64,000 nt of DNA, taken from an uncultured Oxalobacteraceae bacterium. GTDB lineage: Bacteria > Pseudomonadota > Gammaproteobacteria > Burkholderiales > Burkholderiaceae_D. Below, in pieces: positions 1 to 9,235 of the stretch. The position numbers and the translations under genes were made by a program. Numbering within the stretch: position 1 is the stretch's first letter; every line of letters starts with the position of its first letter. The stretch is taken from contig CAIOYD010000009.1 in the NCBI GenBank assembly GCA_903862415.1, positions 20,214-84,213 on the forward strand, given 5' to 3'. The notes beneath the pieces were generated by a model. It saw nothing but the letters and a program-made list of their open reading frames with translations, was not told the DNA's origin and did not search any database.

Positions 1-1
1 C

Positions 2-199
2 GCGGCCATGTCCGACACCGATGGTGGTTACGGCAACAAAGTCATCGCCGAATATAAACGCCTGCAGGAAGTAGCCAGCGGCAAACATGTTTCCATCTAT
101 ACCACCACGGCCAGTCTGCCCCCTAAACCGGGCGTGATCAAGGTCAATGACAAGATCAACGACAAGCACGCCGAACCGGATCATCTGGCGGCAATCTGA
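2..199 (+). CDS. C-terminal end of an unidentified protein (partial)
   Basis: An open frame enters from the left edge of the window and ends at a stop at 197-199, so only the last 65 or so residues are visible. They are hydrophilic, rich in Lys and Asp, without cysteines or a membrane segment, and contain the stretch VASGKHVSIYTTTASLPPKP. I do not recognise the family. The ATG at 8 is internal to the open frame and need not be the start. A strong hairpin terminator follows 21 bases after the stop, which supports this as a real gene end. The gene converges on nusB. Confidence 0.5.
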   Translation, partial: AAMSDTDGGYGNKVIAEYKRLQEVASGKHVSIYTTTASLPPKPGVIKVNDKINDKHAEPDHLAAI

Positions 200-213
200 T
201 AGGTTGGCAGCAC

Positions 214-252
214 AAAAAAAGGCACTTAATTGAAAAATTAAGTGCCTTTTTT
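214..252. terminator. Bidirectional rho-independent terminator
   Basis: An 11-bp perfect stem (221-231 with 236-246) closes a GAAA loop. It is flanked by a run of seven A on the left (214-220) and six T on the right (247-252), so it can stop transcripts from both sides: the partial gene on the left and nusB on the right. Confidence 0.9.
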
Positions 253-272
253 ATCGACTACTACTTTACATT

Positions 273-311
273 CCGTCATTCCCGCGCAGGCGGGAATCCA
301 GTGGCGTTACG
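273..311. repeat. Dispersed palindromic repeat, copy 1
   Basis: A short palindrome (ATTCCCGC, GCAG, GCGGGAAT) is followed by CCAGTGGCGTTACG. The same core plus the same right-hand tail recurs at 29493-29535 (CCAGTGTCGTTACG), so this is a dispersed, REP-like intergenic element rather than a chance hairpin. It lies between the terminator and the 3' end of nusB. Confidence 0.7.
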
Positions 312-340
312 CAATCCATTTTTCAATTTGACTAACTACT

Positions 341-805
341 TTATTTACCACCATCGATTTCCGTGCGGCGCAACTGAGCTGAGAGCTTGTCGAGCACGCC
401 ATTAACATATTTGTGCCCATCAATACCGCCAAACGATTTGGTGAGCTCAACGGCTTCATTGATCACCACGCGGTAAGGAATTTCCAGATGGTTTTTCAGC
501 TCAAAGGCGCCGATCAGCAAGGCCGCATGTTCAACCGGCGATAATTCTGCCAGCGGACGATCGAGCAACGGGGCAATCACGGCACGCAGGTTGGCCACAT
601 CTTTGATGCTGCCATAGATTAAGGCATCGAAATGCTCTTTATCGGACTTGTCAAAGCCATGTGCCTGACGAATGTGGGCATCGATGACGGCAACATCTTC
701 ATGATTGAGCAGCCACTGATAAATTCCCTGCAATGCGAATTCCCGTGCCCGATGGCGCGGAGAACGGCTTTTGCTCGGATTGGCATGTTGGGTTTTGGTA
801 TTCAT
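341..805 (-). CDS. nusB: Transcription antitermination factor NusB
   Basis: NusB binds boxA RNA together with S10 and supports antitermination of rRNA operons. The protein is 154 residues from the chosen ATG at 805. It has the betaproteobacterial N-terminus [19 protein letters not shown] and the all-helical fold pattern, ending with [16 protein letters not shown], the most conserved NusB segment. The open frame extends 12 codons upstream to 841, but AGAGAAC just upstream of 805 and the gap it leaves after ribH favour 805. It is last in the ribB-like, ribH, nusB set, a common bacterial arrangement. Confidence 0.95.
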   Translation of the reverse strand: MNTKTQHANPSKSRSPRHRAREFALQGIYQWLLNHEDVAVIDAHIRQAHGFDKSDKEHFDALIYGSIKDVANLRAVIAPLLDRPLAELSPVEHAALLIGAFELKNHLEIPYRVVINEAVELTKSFGGIDGHKYVNGVLDKLSAQLRRTEIDGGK

Positions 806-830
806 TAAGTTCTCTTTATTCAGAAGACAA

Positions 831-1328
831 TCAGGCGTCAAAGGTGGCGTCTTTGGCGTTTTCTGCCAACTCTTCGAGTGCCAGCGTCAGATTGGCCATT
901 TCCACCGCCACACGGGCCGCATCACGACCTTTTTCATGCATGCGCGCGTGCGCCTGCTCATCGTTTTCCGTCGTCAGGATGGCATTGGCGATCGGCAAAC
1001 CGAAATCCAGACCAATGCGACTGATTCCGGCACCGGATTCATTGGCAACCAATTCAAAGTGATAGGTTTCGCCACGAATCACCGCACCGAGGGCGATGAG
1101 AGCATCAAATTGCTGGGTATCGGCCAGTTTTTGCAATGCCAGGGGAATTTCCAGCGCGCCCGGAACGGTGACATGCAGAATGTCTTCACCGATCACACCG
1201 AGTGCCATTAATTCGTTGATACAGGCCGTAAACAGCGCTTCGCCGACTTCCGGATTAAAGCGCGCCTGAACGATGCCTACACGAACGCCGGCACCGTCTA
1301 AATTCATTTCATAAGCTCCAACTGTCAT
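831..1328 (-). CDS. ribH: 6,7-dimethyl-8-ribityllumazine synthase
   Basis: This enzyme condenses 5-amino-6-ribitylaminouracil with 3,4-dihydroxy-2-butanone 4-phosphate in the penultimate step of riboflavin synthesis. Visible signatures are [11 protein letters not shown] near the N-terminus, [15 protein letters not shown], the substrate loop [12 protein letters not shown], and the C-terminal [17 protein letters not shown] with the catalytic-region histidine. I chose the ATG at 1328 (165 residues). A GTG at 1349 in the same frame is possible but has no better ribosome site. It sits 55 bases downstream of the ribB-like gene, whose product supplies one of its two substrates. Confidence 0.95.
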   Translation of the reverse strand: MTVGAYEMNLDGAGVRVGIVQARFNPEVGEALFTACINELMALGVIGEDILHVTVPGALEIPLALQKLADTQQFDALIALGAVIRGETYHFELVANESGAGISRIGLDFGLPIANAILTTENDEQAHARMHEKGRDAARVAVEMANLTLALEELAENAKDATFDA

Positions 1329-1383
1329 TTTATGCTTTCTTGCGCTCACTGCGCTCTGGTCAATTCAAATAAGGGGCAGGCAA

Positions 1384-2496
1384 TCAGCCTGGATTTTTTT
1401 CCTGGTAGCCGACGACTTCGAGATTAAATCCGGTCATGGAAGGCATTTTGCGCGGGCTGGAGAGCAACTTCATTTTGCACACGCCGATATCTTTTAAAAT
1501 TTGTGCGCCTATGCCATAGGTGCGCAAATCCATGCTGGCTGCGCGTCCCTGCGGTTTGGCTTTCGGGCTCGACAAAGCAGAAAACTGCGCAAACATCTGT
1601 TCGGCCGACTCTTCACAATTGAGCAGCACCAACACACCATTGGAAGATGACTGAATCGCCTGCATGGCCGAGGTAATGTCCCATGAATGCGTAGTTACGC
1701 TGGTTTCCAGCAGATCGAGCATCGACACCGGTTGATGCACTCGCACCAGTGTCACCTGATCGGCACAGACGTCACCATGGACCAGCGCCAGATGGGCGGA
1801 ACCACTCGGTTTATCGCGGTAGGCAATGGCTTTGAAGGTGCCGTGGGCAGTCACCATATTACGCTCGGCGACACGCTCGACAAAACTCTCGGTTTGACTG
1901 CGGTAATGAATCAAATCAGCAATCGTGCCAATTTTTAACTGGTGCTGCTGACTGAATTGGATCAAATCGGGCAAACGCGCCATGCTGCCATCGTCATTCA
2001 TAATTTCACAAATCACTGCCGCCGGAATTAAACCGGCGAGTTCAGCAAAATCACAACCGGCTTCGGTGTGTCCGGCACGCATAAGCACGCCGCCTTTTTG
2101 CGCCCGCAACGGAAAGATGTGACCTGGCTGAACAATATCGGATGCGCCACATTTTGGATCAACCGCCACCTGTATGGTTTTAGCCCGGTCAGCAGCAGAG
2201 ATACCAGTCGTCACACCTTCGGCAGCTTCAATCGAAATGGTAAAGTTGGTGCCATAGGCAGTGCCGTTTTTAGTTGCCATCATCGGCAACTGCAACTGAT
2301 CGCAGCGCTCTTCGGTGAGCGTCAGACACACCAGACCACGGCCATAACGGGCCATAAAATTAATTGCTTCGGCGGTCACAAATTCGGCCGCCATGACCAG
2401 ATCGCCTTCGTTTTCACGATCTTCCTCGTCGACCAGAATCACCATACGACCGGCACGAAGTTCGGCCACAATTTCCAGAGTAGTTGCTATAGACAT
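1384..2496 (-). CDS. ribB: 3,4-dihydroxy-2-butanone 4-phosphate synthase with a degenerate GTP cyclohydrolase II domain (RibBX type)
   Basis: Residues 1-200 are a complete RibB domain that converts ribulose 5-phosphate to the four-carbon riboflavin precursor. The acidic loop [16 protein letters not shown] and the block [20 protein letters not shown] are intact. Residues 205-370 align in outline with GTP cyclohydrolase II and keep [15 protein letters not shown] near the end. They lack the zinc-binding cysteine cluster (normally of the type C-x10-C-x-C) and the RQEGRGIGL segment. This domain is therefore expected not to hydrolyse GTP, as in known RibBX proteins, and a separate RibA is needed elsewhere. 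No FMN riboswitch is visible upstream. Confidence 0.9.
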   Translation of the reverse strand: MSIATTLEIVAELRAGRMVILVDEEDRENEGDLVMAAEFVTAEAINFMARYGRGLVCLTLTEERCDQLQLPMMATKNGTAYGTNFTISIEAAEGVTTGISAADRAKTIQVAVDPKCGASDIVQPGHIFPLRAQKGGVLMRAGHTEAGCDFAELAGLIPAAVICEIMNDDGSMARLPDLIQFSQQHQLKIGTIADLIHYRSQTESFVERVAERNMVTAHGTFKAIAYRDKPSGSAHLALVHGDVCADQVTLVRVHQPVSMLDLLETSVTTHSWDITSAMQAIQSSSNGVLVLLNCEESAEQMFAQFSALSSPKAKPQGRAASMDLRTYGIGAQILKDIGVCKMKLLSSPRKMPSMTGFNLEVVGYQEKNPG

Positions 2497-2919
2497 GCTT
2501 GATTACTTTAAAAAACAGCCATGACGGCAAAGCGACATTTTATAGGATTTATTGGTTCTATATTGAACAACATCGCGCTAAGTTGCCGATACGGCCAGCA
2601 TTTTTGATGAAAAACAGCCTGCCATGACGGTTTGAGGAGAATTTCCACAATTTTGCAGCAATTATGAAATTTTACATCCAACCAGTGGCACAAAAGCAGC
2701 TTCAACTTCTGATGAAAAAATTTGAACTGACAATGAAACTTTAATATCAAAAAATCATCTTATTTGAGTGCCTGTGCGGTATAAGGCAATCCTCGAAACA
2801 ACACCCATTTTTCGTCATTACCGCCTGGCCAGACGCTGCACTGGCAAGGAACCGTTTTGCGTTGTACCACTCTAATTTGCCATGCAGTTTTATTTTTTGT
2901 TCCTGCAAGGACCTTCATC
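2497..2919. other. Intergenic region without recognisable gene
   Basis: This 423-base gap separates the divergent ribB-like gene and the Sel1 gene, so it must hold promoters for both. I could not assign boxes with confidence. Short antisense frames here (2508-2750 and 2760-2990 on the minus strand) show no family features. No FMN element is seen despite the riboflavin gene next door. Confidence 0.4.
2907..2911 (+). promoter_or_regulatory. Ribosome binding site fixing the Sel1 gene start
   Basis: AAGGA lies eight bases before the ATG at 2920. The open frame continues upstream to 2857, but that part has no ribosome site and encodes an unrelated hydrophobic stretch. Confidence 0.7.
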
Positions 2920-5900
2920 ATGCTATCCACCTCTGTCGTAAATCCACTTAACCAACCGCTACCCGCTCTGCTGAATACACAGCAGGACAACGCATCACCA
3001 TTACATCAACTCACCACCTGCATCCAACACTATATTGCCCGACACAGTTCCGGCTTACCTATAGATGAGCAGGCAGAATTTATCCGCCAATGCCAACAGG
3101 TTTGTCTGGCCATCATGGAATCCGTCACCAGCCATACTCCGTTGAGTTATCAGGCGCAAAGCCAGAACGTACAGGGCTTGTTCGATTTATTAAACCAGGA
3201 AGATGAACCGCATTTCCGCCAGGCGCTGGCCGATCCGCCATTACGGGATGCCTGCACATTGTTTATAGCGATTCAATTCAAGAATCTGAATGACTGCCAG
3301 CCGAAAGATTTGTATGAACTGGCAGAAAAATATGCTGAAGGCAGCGTCGAGCTGAAAGATGACCGGCTGGCGTTTGTGCTTTATCAATATGCCACTGAAC
3401 ATGGCTGGAGAGATGCCATTTTTAACCTGGCCAGGTGCTATGACAAAGGCGCAGGGGTAGAAAAAATGAACACCAGGCAGCCGTACTCTATCGACTGGCA
3501 GCAGATACGGGCGACATTGAAGCCACCTTTAATCTGGCCGTGTGCTATGAAAACGGCACCGGCGTAGCCCAGGATCTGGAGATGGCAGTCAAACTCTATC
3601 GACAGGCTGCCAGGTCAGGCGACGCAGATGCCCACTTCAATCTGGGCCGGTGTTATTTAGAAGGTCTGGGCGTGGAGAAGCATGCAACATTGGCGGCAGT
3701 ACACTTTCTACAAGCGGCGGATAAGGGAGACGTTGATGCCAACTTGAATCTGGGAAAATGTTACTTCAACGGTCTGGGTGTAAAAAAAAATGCAACCAAG
3801 GCGGCAACGCACTTTAAAAAGGCCGTTGATCGGGGTTGCACTGAGGCCATGGTGTATCTGGGCCGATGTTACCTGCAAGCAACCAGCGTGTGGGGAAATG
3901 AGCCCAGAGCGGCAACCCTGTTTAAACGGGCAATGGATGCAGGCGAAGAAATGGCGCGCGCTGATCTGGGTTACTGCTACCTAAAAGGCGTAGGCGTAAC
4001 ACAAGATGTTCAGATGGCGGTGACCCTGCTTAAACAGGCGGCGGAACAGGGCAACATAAGTGCCATCGTTAATCTCAGCGAGTGTTATCTCAAGGGCACT
4101 GGAGTGCCACTCGATTTCATCCGGGCGGCCTACTATTTAAAGCAAGCCAGCCAGGCAGGAGATAAGCAAGCCACACAACTGCTCAACACCCTCTATGTAC
4201 GCGGTTTGGTGACACCCCAACAAATAGAACAGGCCGATGCCGGCACGCAGCAACAAAAAGCCGCCATGCCGTTTGATTTATTTAAATCCATCAAACAGAA
4301 TAAACCAGAAAAGCTCGCCACCTTAATCCAGGCTGACAACATCAACCAGCATTATGGCAACAAGGAAGTCACACCGCTCATACATGCAGCGAATAAAAAA
4401 AAATTTGCTGCCGCTCAAGAATTATTGCAACAGGGAGCCAATGTTGAACTGACCGATCGCAACTATTTTACCGTGTATGACAACATGGACACCGAATTTG
4501 CGCTGCAATTACTGGCTATACGTCCCCGGGTCCGCCGTGAACGAATGGAAGCCATCGTCAACGATTGCCTGAAAAGCTATCAGCCCGGACTACAGCATAC
4601 CAAAGACAATCTGATCCACATCAACCATGCCTTGGGCTTATTCATTGGAGTCAGCAACAGTGCCCTGTTGACTTATCAAAATAAACGCGTCTATCTGGCG
4701 CACTTACTCTCCATGGCAGGAGGTGACAAAAATGGGGTTAAAGAAGTATTAGAAGGTATGACAACCAAAGACGTGTGCACCATCAAAATTTTTAATTATT
4801 TACAGCTATTTATGCAAGTGCATCACGGCCTGCTGAGCTTTCCTGATATCGGGCCTGACCAATTGATGCGCCTGCTGATGCGCGAAATGTACATTGCCAC
4901 GGAACTGCATAAGTGGGAAGATCTATTCGACTACGCCACCTATGTCCCTGATGCGAGCAAACCCGTCATCCAACAAGCCGTGGTAACTAACCTGCTTGAC
5001 CATATGGCACAGCTGGAAGACGGCGAAGAAATACTCTTTCGCACAGGGTATCTGAACAGAGATCCAGAAACTCAACTCATCACCTCTGGCCACTGCATTT
5101 ATGTGGTGTTTCACCGCCGTGGCGATGAACTGCTGGTGCGGATAGATAATTTATGGTTGGATGATATCATCGATAAACACCTGCGCAGTGGACAAAAAAC
5201 TCACCGCCATGGAAATGATAAATACTACCCCTATCTGGCTCAGGTCATTCCCATGAATCAATTGGCAGAACTTAACGATTATGTGCTGGGGTTATTAAAT
5301 GCCAGAATCGAAAAAGCTGAAGTCGCACTGCCGATGATTTATTCGCCATACAACCAATCGCAGATCGCGCACTATCAGTTTCCCGATTGCGGACCACAAA
5401 AAGTCGGCAATTGCCCGGTGGAAAATTACTATGTCGGCGAATTATATCGTCTGGGTCGATCTATCCTTAAACAATTGTGTAATGAAGAAAAAATTCTCCT
5501 CATCAAAACATTGAAAATAAACATTCCTGAACAGGCCGAGCAAATACAACGGGCGCAACAATTGCCCTTACGAGGAGGCTCGCAGACAGTGTCCGCCCCA
5601 TTACCCATTGCTGAGACCTTAACCATTCCTGAACCCTTACCCAGCCATGAACAGTTGATGCAAAAAATGATGGTGTGCCTGAAAATCAGTGAACAGGAAG
5701 TACGTAAGAGCAGCTTGGTAGAACAAATACTGGTGAATTTGGCGGGCATTTCGTCCACCCTGAGCAACGCGCAGTTCCAACGCGAAAGCAATGGCAGTAC
5801 CTGCTTTATCTTGCCGCTGACCACCGACGAACTGATCCACTTCAGCAAGTATTACCAGGAAAACTACCCTGAATTTATTCTCGATGTCGCTCAGGAATCC

Positions 5901-5996
5901 GAAAATCAGGCAAGGATCATTGTCAGTACCCGGTGCTTATTTGATCAGGTAGTGCCCGCCATGGGAAAACAGCGCAACCGTTGTGCTATACAATAA
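2920..5996 (+). pseudogene. Sel1/ankyrin-repeat protein, interrupted by a -1 frameshift
   Basis: Two overlapping frames (2920-3567 and 3540-5996) are one gene of about 1025 codons. At the A6 run 3461-3466 the first frame leaves the Sel1 pattern, and one extra A would restore GVEK-NEHQAAVLYRLAADTG and continue into the second frame. From about residue 145 to 425 there are at least seven Sel1 units with a shared Cys-Tyr (for example GRCYLEGLGV, GKCYFNGLGV, GYCYLKGVGV). An ankyrin-like pair follows at about 445-515 (TPLIHAANKKKFAAAQELL). The remaining 500 residues are unassigned; SGHCIYVVF near 725 and VGNCPVENYYVG near 831 could supply a His/Cys pair. There is no signal peptide. Sel1 and ankyrin repeats mediate protein contacts and are common in bacterial effectors, but the role here is unknown. 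The break may be a sequencing error, decay or slippage control. Confidence 0.75.
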
Positions 5997-6008
5997 GGAG
6001 ACATTAAT

Positions 6009-6071
6009 GGCAGAACCGGTTTGTGTTCTGCCTTCTGTTGACAGACTTCGTGACTGAAGTCTGTCTGTGTT
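6009..6071 (+). terminator. Possible double-hairpin terminator region
   Basis: Two inverted repeats follow the Sel1 stop: GGCAGAAC (6009-6016) with GTTCTGCC (6025-6032), and CAGACTTC (6042-6049) with GAAGTCTG (6056-6063), the latter followed by a modest T-rich stretch. They lie between two convergent genes. The T-tract is weak, so termination is plausible rather than certain. Confidence 0.5.
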
Positions 6072-6134
6072 TTGCATAACACCCACTTTCAACGTGATGG
6101 CTGGATGCCAACACCCCTCGATGAAAATCCCACT

Positions 6135-7553
6135 TCAGGAATTAAGATAAGTATTCTCATGCTGACAAAGAATGAATATGGCAGGATTACGGCAATTAAG
6201 ATTAACTGCGCCGGGAGACCCACTCGATTCTTCTCTATGGGAAAATAGCAGAATTACACACAACTTTTGCCTGGCCGCAAATATTTGTTTTATGGTGGGA
6301 TTGAAAGCCACCGGCTGTCCTGGCAACTGTCCTGCATTGATGTGCTGCACCATAATTTTGATGCTATCCGTGCGCACCAGCCCATGTTCCGTGAGAATCG
6401 AATATTCCTCATGAGTTAAAAGCCACCATGCTTTTTGTTCGTCAGAGGTCATGTTGACTTCAGGTGACAAGGCAGTTTCAGGTGTCCAGCTATTATTATC
6501 CCAGACTCTGACTATCATTCCGCCTTTAGGCAAAATCAGTTCGCCACTTTTTCTATCAATATACACGCGATGATAGCCATCCTCTTGCCTGTGTCTGGGG
6601 TTATTGCTGACGAAGACCGCCCCCACAGCCATTAATTCTTTCGAAATGACATCATCAAGATGTTGATCAGCACACAAACCATCATTGTCGCAATTAATCA
6701 GATTAATAAATCGGGTATAGCCGGAGCGAAACGTCATGTGATTGAGCAGGCCATCCATGCGGGCTGGTTGGTGATGTCGCAAGGGATCATCATCCTCACT
6801 TTCTTCATTCGAAGACTGTGATGCCGCGCCAGTAAGAATTTCTGCTTCCCGCCTCATGGCATTGGCCAGTAAAACCAGACCGGTATCGTCCAGATCGAGG
6901 TATCCGGCCATCATGGCGCCTAACACCAGTCTAGCCGTGCTGTTATGTTGATTACCGAGTACCTGAGAGGGGTTGCGGGATTTGGGAATATCGTCCATGG
7001 GAGGGAGCATATCCTTAAAAACAGTTCGTGTTGTTTCGTCAAGCCGCCCGTAAAGATTATCGCGCAACTGTTTAACTTCCCAATAGAAATCGTGCACAGG
7101 TAGTCTATTTGCCAGATCTTTAATGTATAGATGGCTAAAAGTATGTATCCGCTGATTGTGCTCATCAAACAAATCCATCCTGCCCCTTTGCATGAAGTCA
7201 GTATTTTCCTCCAATTTATACAACTGCTTGTTAAATACGAATTGAACTTTGTGGTCACCGGGTTTCCTGGTCCGGATACTTTGAATCAAATCATTCACCG
7301 AGTCGCCCTTGACCTGCATTTTTCCATCCACCGTTGAAATGAAATAGATGCATTTCCCCAGCAAAAAAATGCCATACAGGCTGCCCGTAGCAACCGTCAG
7401 AAGGATATTAATCAGCACTTTCTGAGTGAACTCACAGGAATCGGTATAAAAATAATCGGCGGCGTCGGTTTTTAAATCCTGGGTACCACTCAGACTGCGT
7501 AACAGGGTGTTGAGTGAAACAGGGGGGCTGGGAATACAACAGGAAGGGAGCAT
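6135..7553 (-). CDS. Orphan protein with one hydrophobic hairpin region, function unknown
   Basis: The 472-residue product matches no family I recognise. A hydrophobic segment near residues 45-75 (LINILLTVATGSLYGIFLLG) is the only membrane-like part; a soluble region with an acidic patch (SSNEESEDDDPL) follows. Three cysteines cluster near the N-terminus (LPSCCIP) and others lie mid-protein (NCDNDGLCADQH). The ATG at 7553 is chosen because AAAGGA lies seven bases upstream; the frame continues to 7688 without another ribosome site. It converges on the Sel1/ankyrin gene, and the two form an island between riboflavin and signalling genes. Its residues 290-390 contain a Gly/Trp-rich stretch (GGMIVRVWDNNSWTPE) that may be a separate domain. 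I give no function. Confidence 0.6.
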   Translation of the reverse strand: MLPSCCIPSPPVSLNTLLRSLSGTQDLKTDAADYFYTDSCEFTQKVLINILLTVATGSLYGIFLLGKCIYFISTVDGKMQVKGDSVNDLIQSIRTRKPGDHKVQFVFNKQLYKLEENTDFMQRGRMDLFDEHNQRIHTFSHLYIKDLANRLPVHDFYWEVKQLRDNLYGRLDETTRTVFKDMLPPMDDIPKSRNPSQVLGNQHNSTARLVLGAMMAGYLDLDDTGLVLLANAMRREAEILTGAASQSSNEESEDDDPLRHHQPARMDGLLNHMTFRSGYTRFINLINCDNDGLCADQHLDDVISKELMAVGAVFVSNNPRHRQEDGYHRVYIDRKSGELILPKGGMIVRVWDNNSWTPETALSPEVNMTSDEQKAWWLLTHEEYSILTEHGLVRTDSIKIMVQHINAGQLPGQPVAFNPTIKQIFAARQKLCVILLFSHREESSGSPGAVNLNCRNPAIFILCQHENTYLNS

Positions 7554-7838
7554 AATAATTCCTTTAAAGCTAACAGGCGCAGGCTCCTGGCCTGTTAAAG
7601 CGGGTAAAAAATTGAACGGGTAATCAGTCGATAAAAAAGTGGTGCGCAACCTCTTTCTGCTGTGCATCTGCGGCACAGGAACGAACACCGGAAACCGCAG
7701 TAACTACGGTGTTTTTAAGCCAAAAAAGTTCCCTTTCAGGCGCAAAAAAATAGATTGCGCAGCAATATCGACAAATCACATAGACACGTACAATCTTAAA
7801 CAGCTACCATACGGCAACTTCAATTTCATCCCAGAACC

Positions 7839-8255
7839 ATGAACCTTCTGAAAAAACACTGTGCGGCGCTGCTTGCCGCAACGCTGCTGGGCTCCACAGC
7901 CTCAGCCCAGCCACTGCTGCGCTGTGAAATCACCTATGGTGGCAGTACGCAAATTCTGGAAAGTCACCTCACAACCAATGCGGACGCTGTGTATGTTGCC
8001 GAAGCCGAAAAAATTGCCGGGCGTTTCCGCTTTAAAGCTATTCTGCTCGGCAGCGGGGACAGGCTCGAGACCATCAAACTGTATGCCTATTATGAAAACA
8101 ACCGCCAGCCGGTGCTGCTGCAGGAAGTCAAATACCAGGCTCCGTTTCCCAATTCCACCGGTGCTTATGGCCTGACCGGTTTGAATTACCTGTATTCCCC
8201 GCCACTCGGACGTGAGCTGCAATATGGCTGCGCTTTACTGGAGGCCCAATCATGA
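7839..8255 (+). CDS. Small secreted protein of unknown function
   Basis: The 138-residue product begins with a typical Sec signal peptide (Lys-Lys, a run of Ala/Leu, then STASA before Gln), so the mature form of about 115 residues is periplasmic or exported. Two cysteines, one at the start (LLRCEITYGG) and one near the end (LQYGCALLEA), could form a disulfide. Alternating polar and nonpolar residues suggest a beta-rich fold. No Shine-Dalgarno sequence is obvious before the ATG. Its last four bases overlap the start of the CapA-type gene (ATGA at 8252), so the two are translationally coupled and probably act in the same compartment. Confidence 0.75.
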   Translation: MNLLKKHCAALLAATLLGSTASAQPLLRCEITYGGSTQILESHLTTNADAVYVAEAEKIAGRFRFKAILLGSGDRLETIKLYAYYENNRQPVLLQEVKYQAPFPNSTGAYGLTGLNYLYSPPLGRELQYGCALLEAQS

Positions 8256-9235
8256 GCCCACTGTTCCGACCTGCCCTGCTGGCTTTTTGCCTGTTCAGTC
8301 TGTGTGCCCGGGCTGAACCCGTCAGTCTGGTATTTGCCGGTGATATTGTGCTCGATGGCCAGCCAGGTCAATTTATTGCTCAGGGACGTGATCCGTTTGC
8401 CGCCTTTGCCAAGCTCATCGACAGTGCCGATATCCGCGTCGGCAATCTCGAATGTGTGGTTGCCACCGTGGGGGAGCCGGAAGAAAAAAACTTTAACTTC
8501 CGCGCCCATCCACGTACCCTGACGGTACTCAAACGCCATTTTGATGCGGTCTCAATCGCCAATAATCATTCAGGTGATTTTGGCCGCGAGGCCTTTGCTG
8601 AAATGCTCGGACTGCTTGACCAGAGTGGCATTGCGCATTTTGGTGGCGGTCATAATCTGACCCAGGCACATACTCCAACCATCATCACGCGCAAGGGCTT
8701 AACCATTGCACTGCTGGGCTATAACGAATTCATGCCGCGCAGCTTTGAAGCCGACGAGCACGGTGCCGGCACTGCCTGGAGTGAAGATGAACAGGTGGTG
8801 GCCGATATCCGCAAGGCGCGTGAGTTTTATCACGCCGATTTAGTCATTCCGGTGATGCACTGGGGCTGGGAAAACGAACCTCATTCGAGTCCGCGCCAGC
8901 AGCAACTGGCGCATTTAATGATCGATGCCGGTGCCGATCTGGTCATCGGAGGTCACCCACATGTGACGGAAGAAATCGAAAATTATCACGGCAAAGTGAT
9001 TGTCTACAGCGTAGGAAATTTTATGATTGATTCGCTCGACAATGAAGCGCAAACCATCGGCTGGGTGATGCGTTTTGAACTCGATCACCAGGGTGTGGTG
9101 CGCTGGAGCAGCAGCGTTGCCCATATTGACGATGATGGCATTCCGAGTCCGGCGTTGCAGGAAAACAGTCCCTGCGGAACACGGGTAGTTAACACCATCG
9201 GCAGCTGCAAAAATGGCTGGGCGTCCCAACCATAA
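8252..9235 (+). CDS. CapA-family metallophosphoesterase-like protein, exported
   Basis: The 327-residue protein has a signal peptide (LLAFCLFSLCARAEP) and then the CapA/PgsA fold. Signatures are LVFAGDIVLDG with the first metal-binding Asp, RVGNLECVV, SIANNHSGDFG, VIPVMHWGWENE and VIGGHPHVTEEIE, with VIVYSVGNFMID near the end. CapA proteins take part in poly-gamma-glutamate or other envelope polymer handling, but many single-copy relatives have no known substrate, and no polymer synthetase (capB/capC) is nearby. It is coupled to the preceding small secreted protein. Its stop directly abuts the stop of the convergent receiver gene, with no terminator between them. Confidence 0.85.
   Translation: MSPLFRPALLAFCLFSLCARAEPVSLVFAGDIVLDGQPGQFIAQGRDPFAAFAKLIDSADIRVGNLECVVATVGEPEEKNFNFRAHPRTLTVLKRHFDAVSIANNHSGDFGREAFAEMLGLLDQSGIAHFGGGHNLTQAHTPTIITRKGLTIALLGYNEFMPRSFEADEHGAGTAWSEDEQVVADIRKAREFYHADLVIPVMHWGWENEPHSSPRQQQLAHLMIDAGADLVIGGHPHVTEEIENYHGKVIVYSVGNFMIDSLDNEAQTIGWVMRFELDHQGVVRWSSSVAHIDDDGIPSPALQENSPCGTRVVNTIGSCKNGWASQP

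Noticed and set aside
2760..2880. FMN riboswitch upstream of the ribB-like gene
   Set aside because: A GGCGGTAATGA stretch resembles one arm, but the AGGGCGGGG core and the other conserved arms are absent.
2760..2990. Minus-strand open frame of 76 residues overlapping the Sel1 gene start
   Set aside because: No ribosome site, no family pattern, and it runs antisense across a better-supported start region.
3461..3466. Programmed -1 ribosomal frameshift in the Sel1 gene
   Set aside because: The heptamer before the shift does not allow good re-pairing in both ribosomal sites and no clear downstream structure is seen; an indel is simpler.
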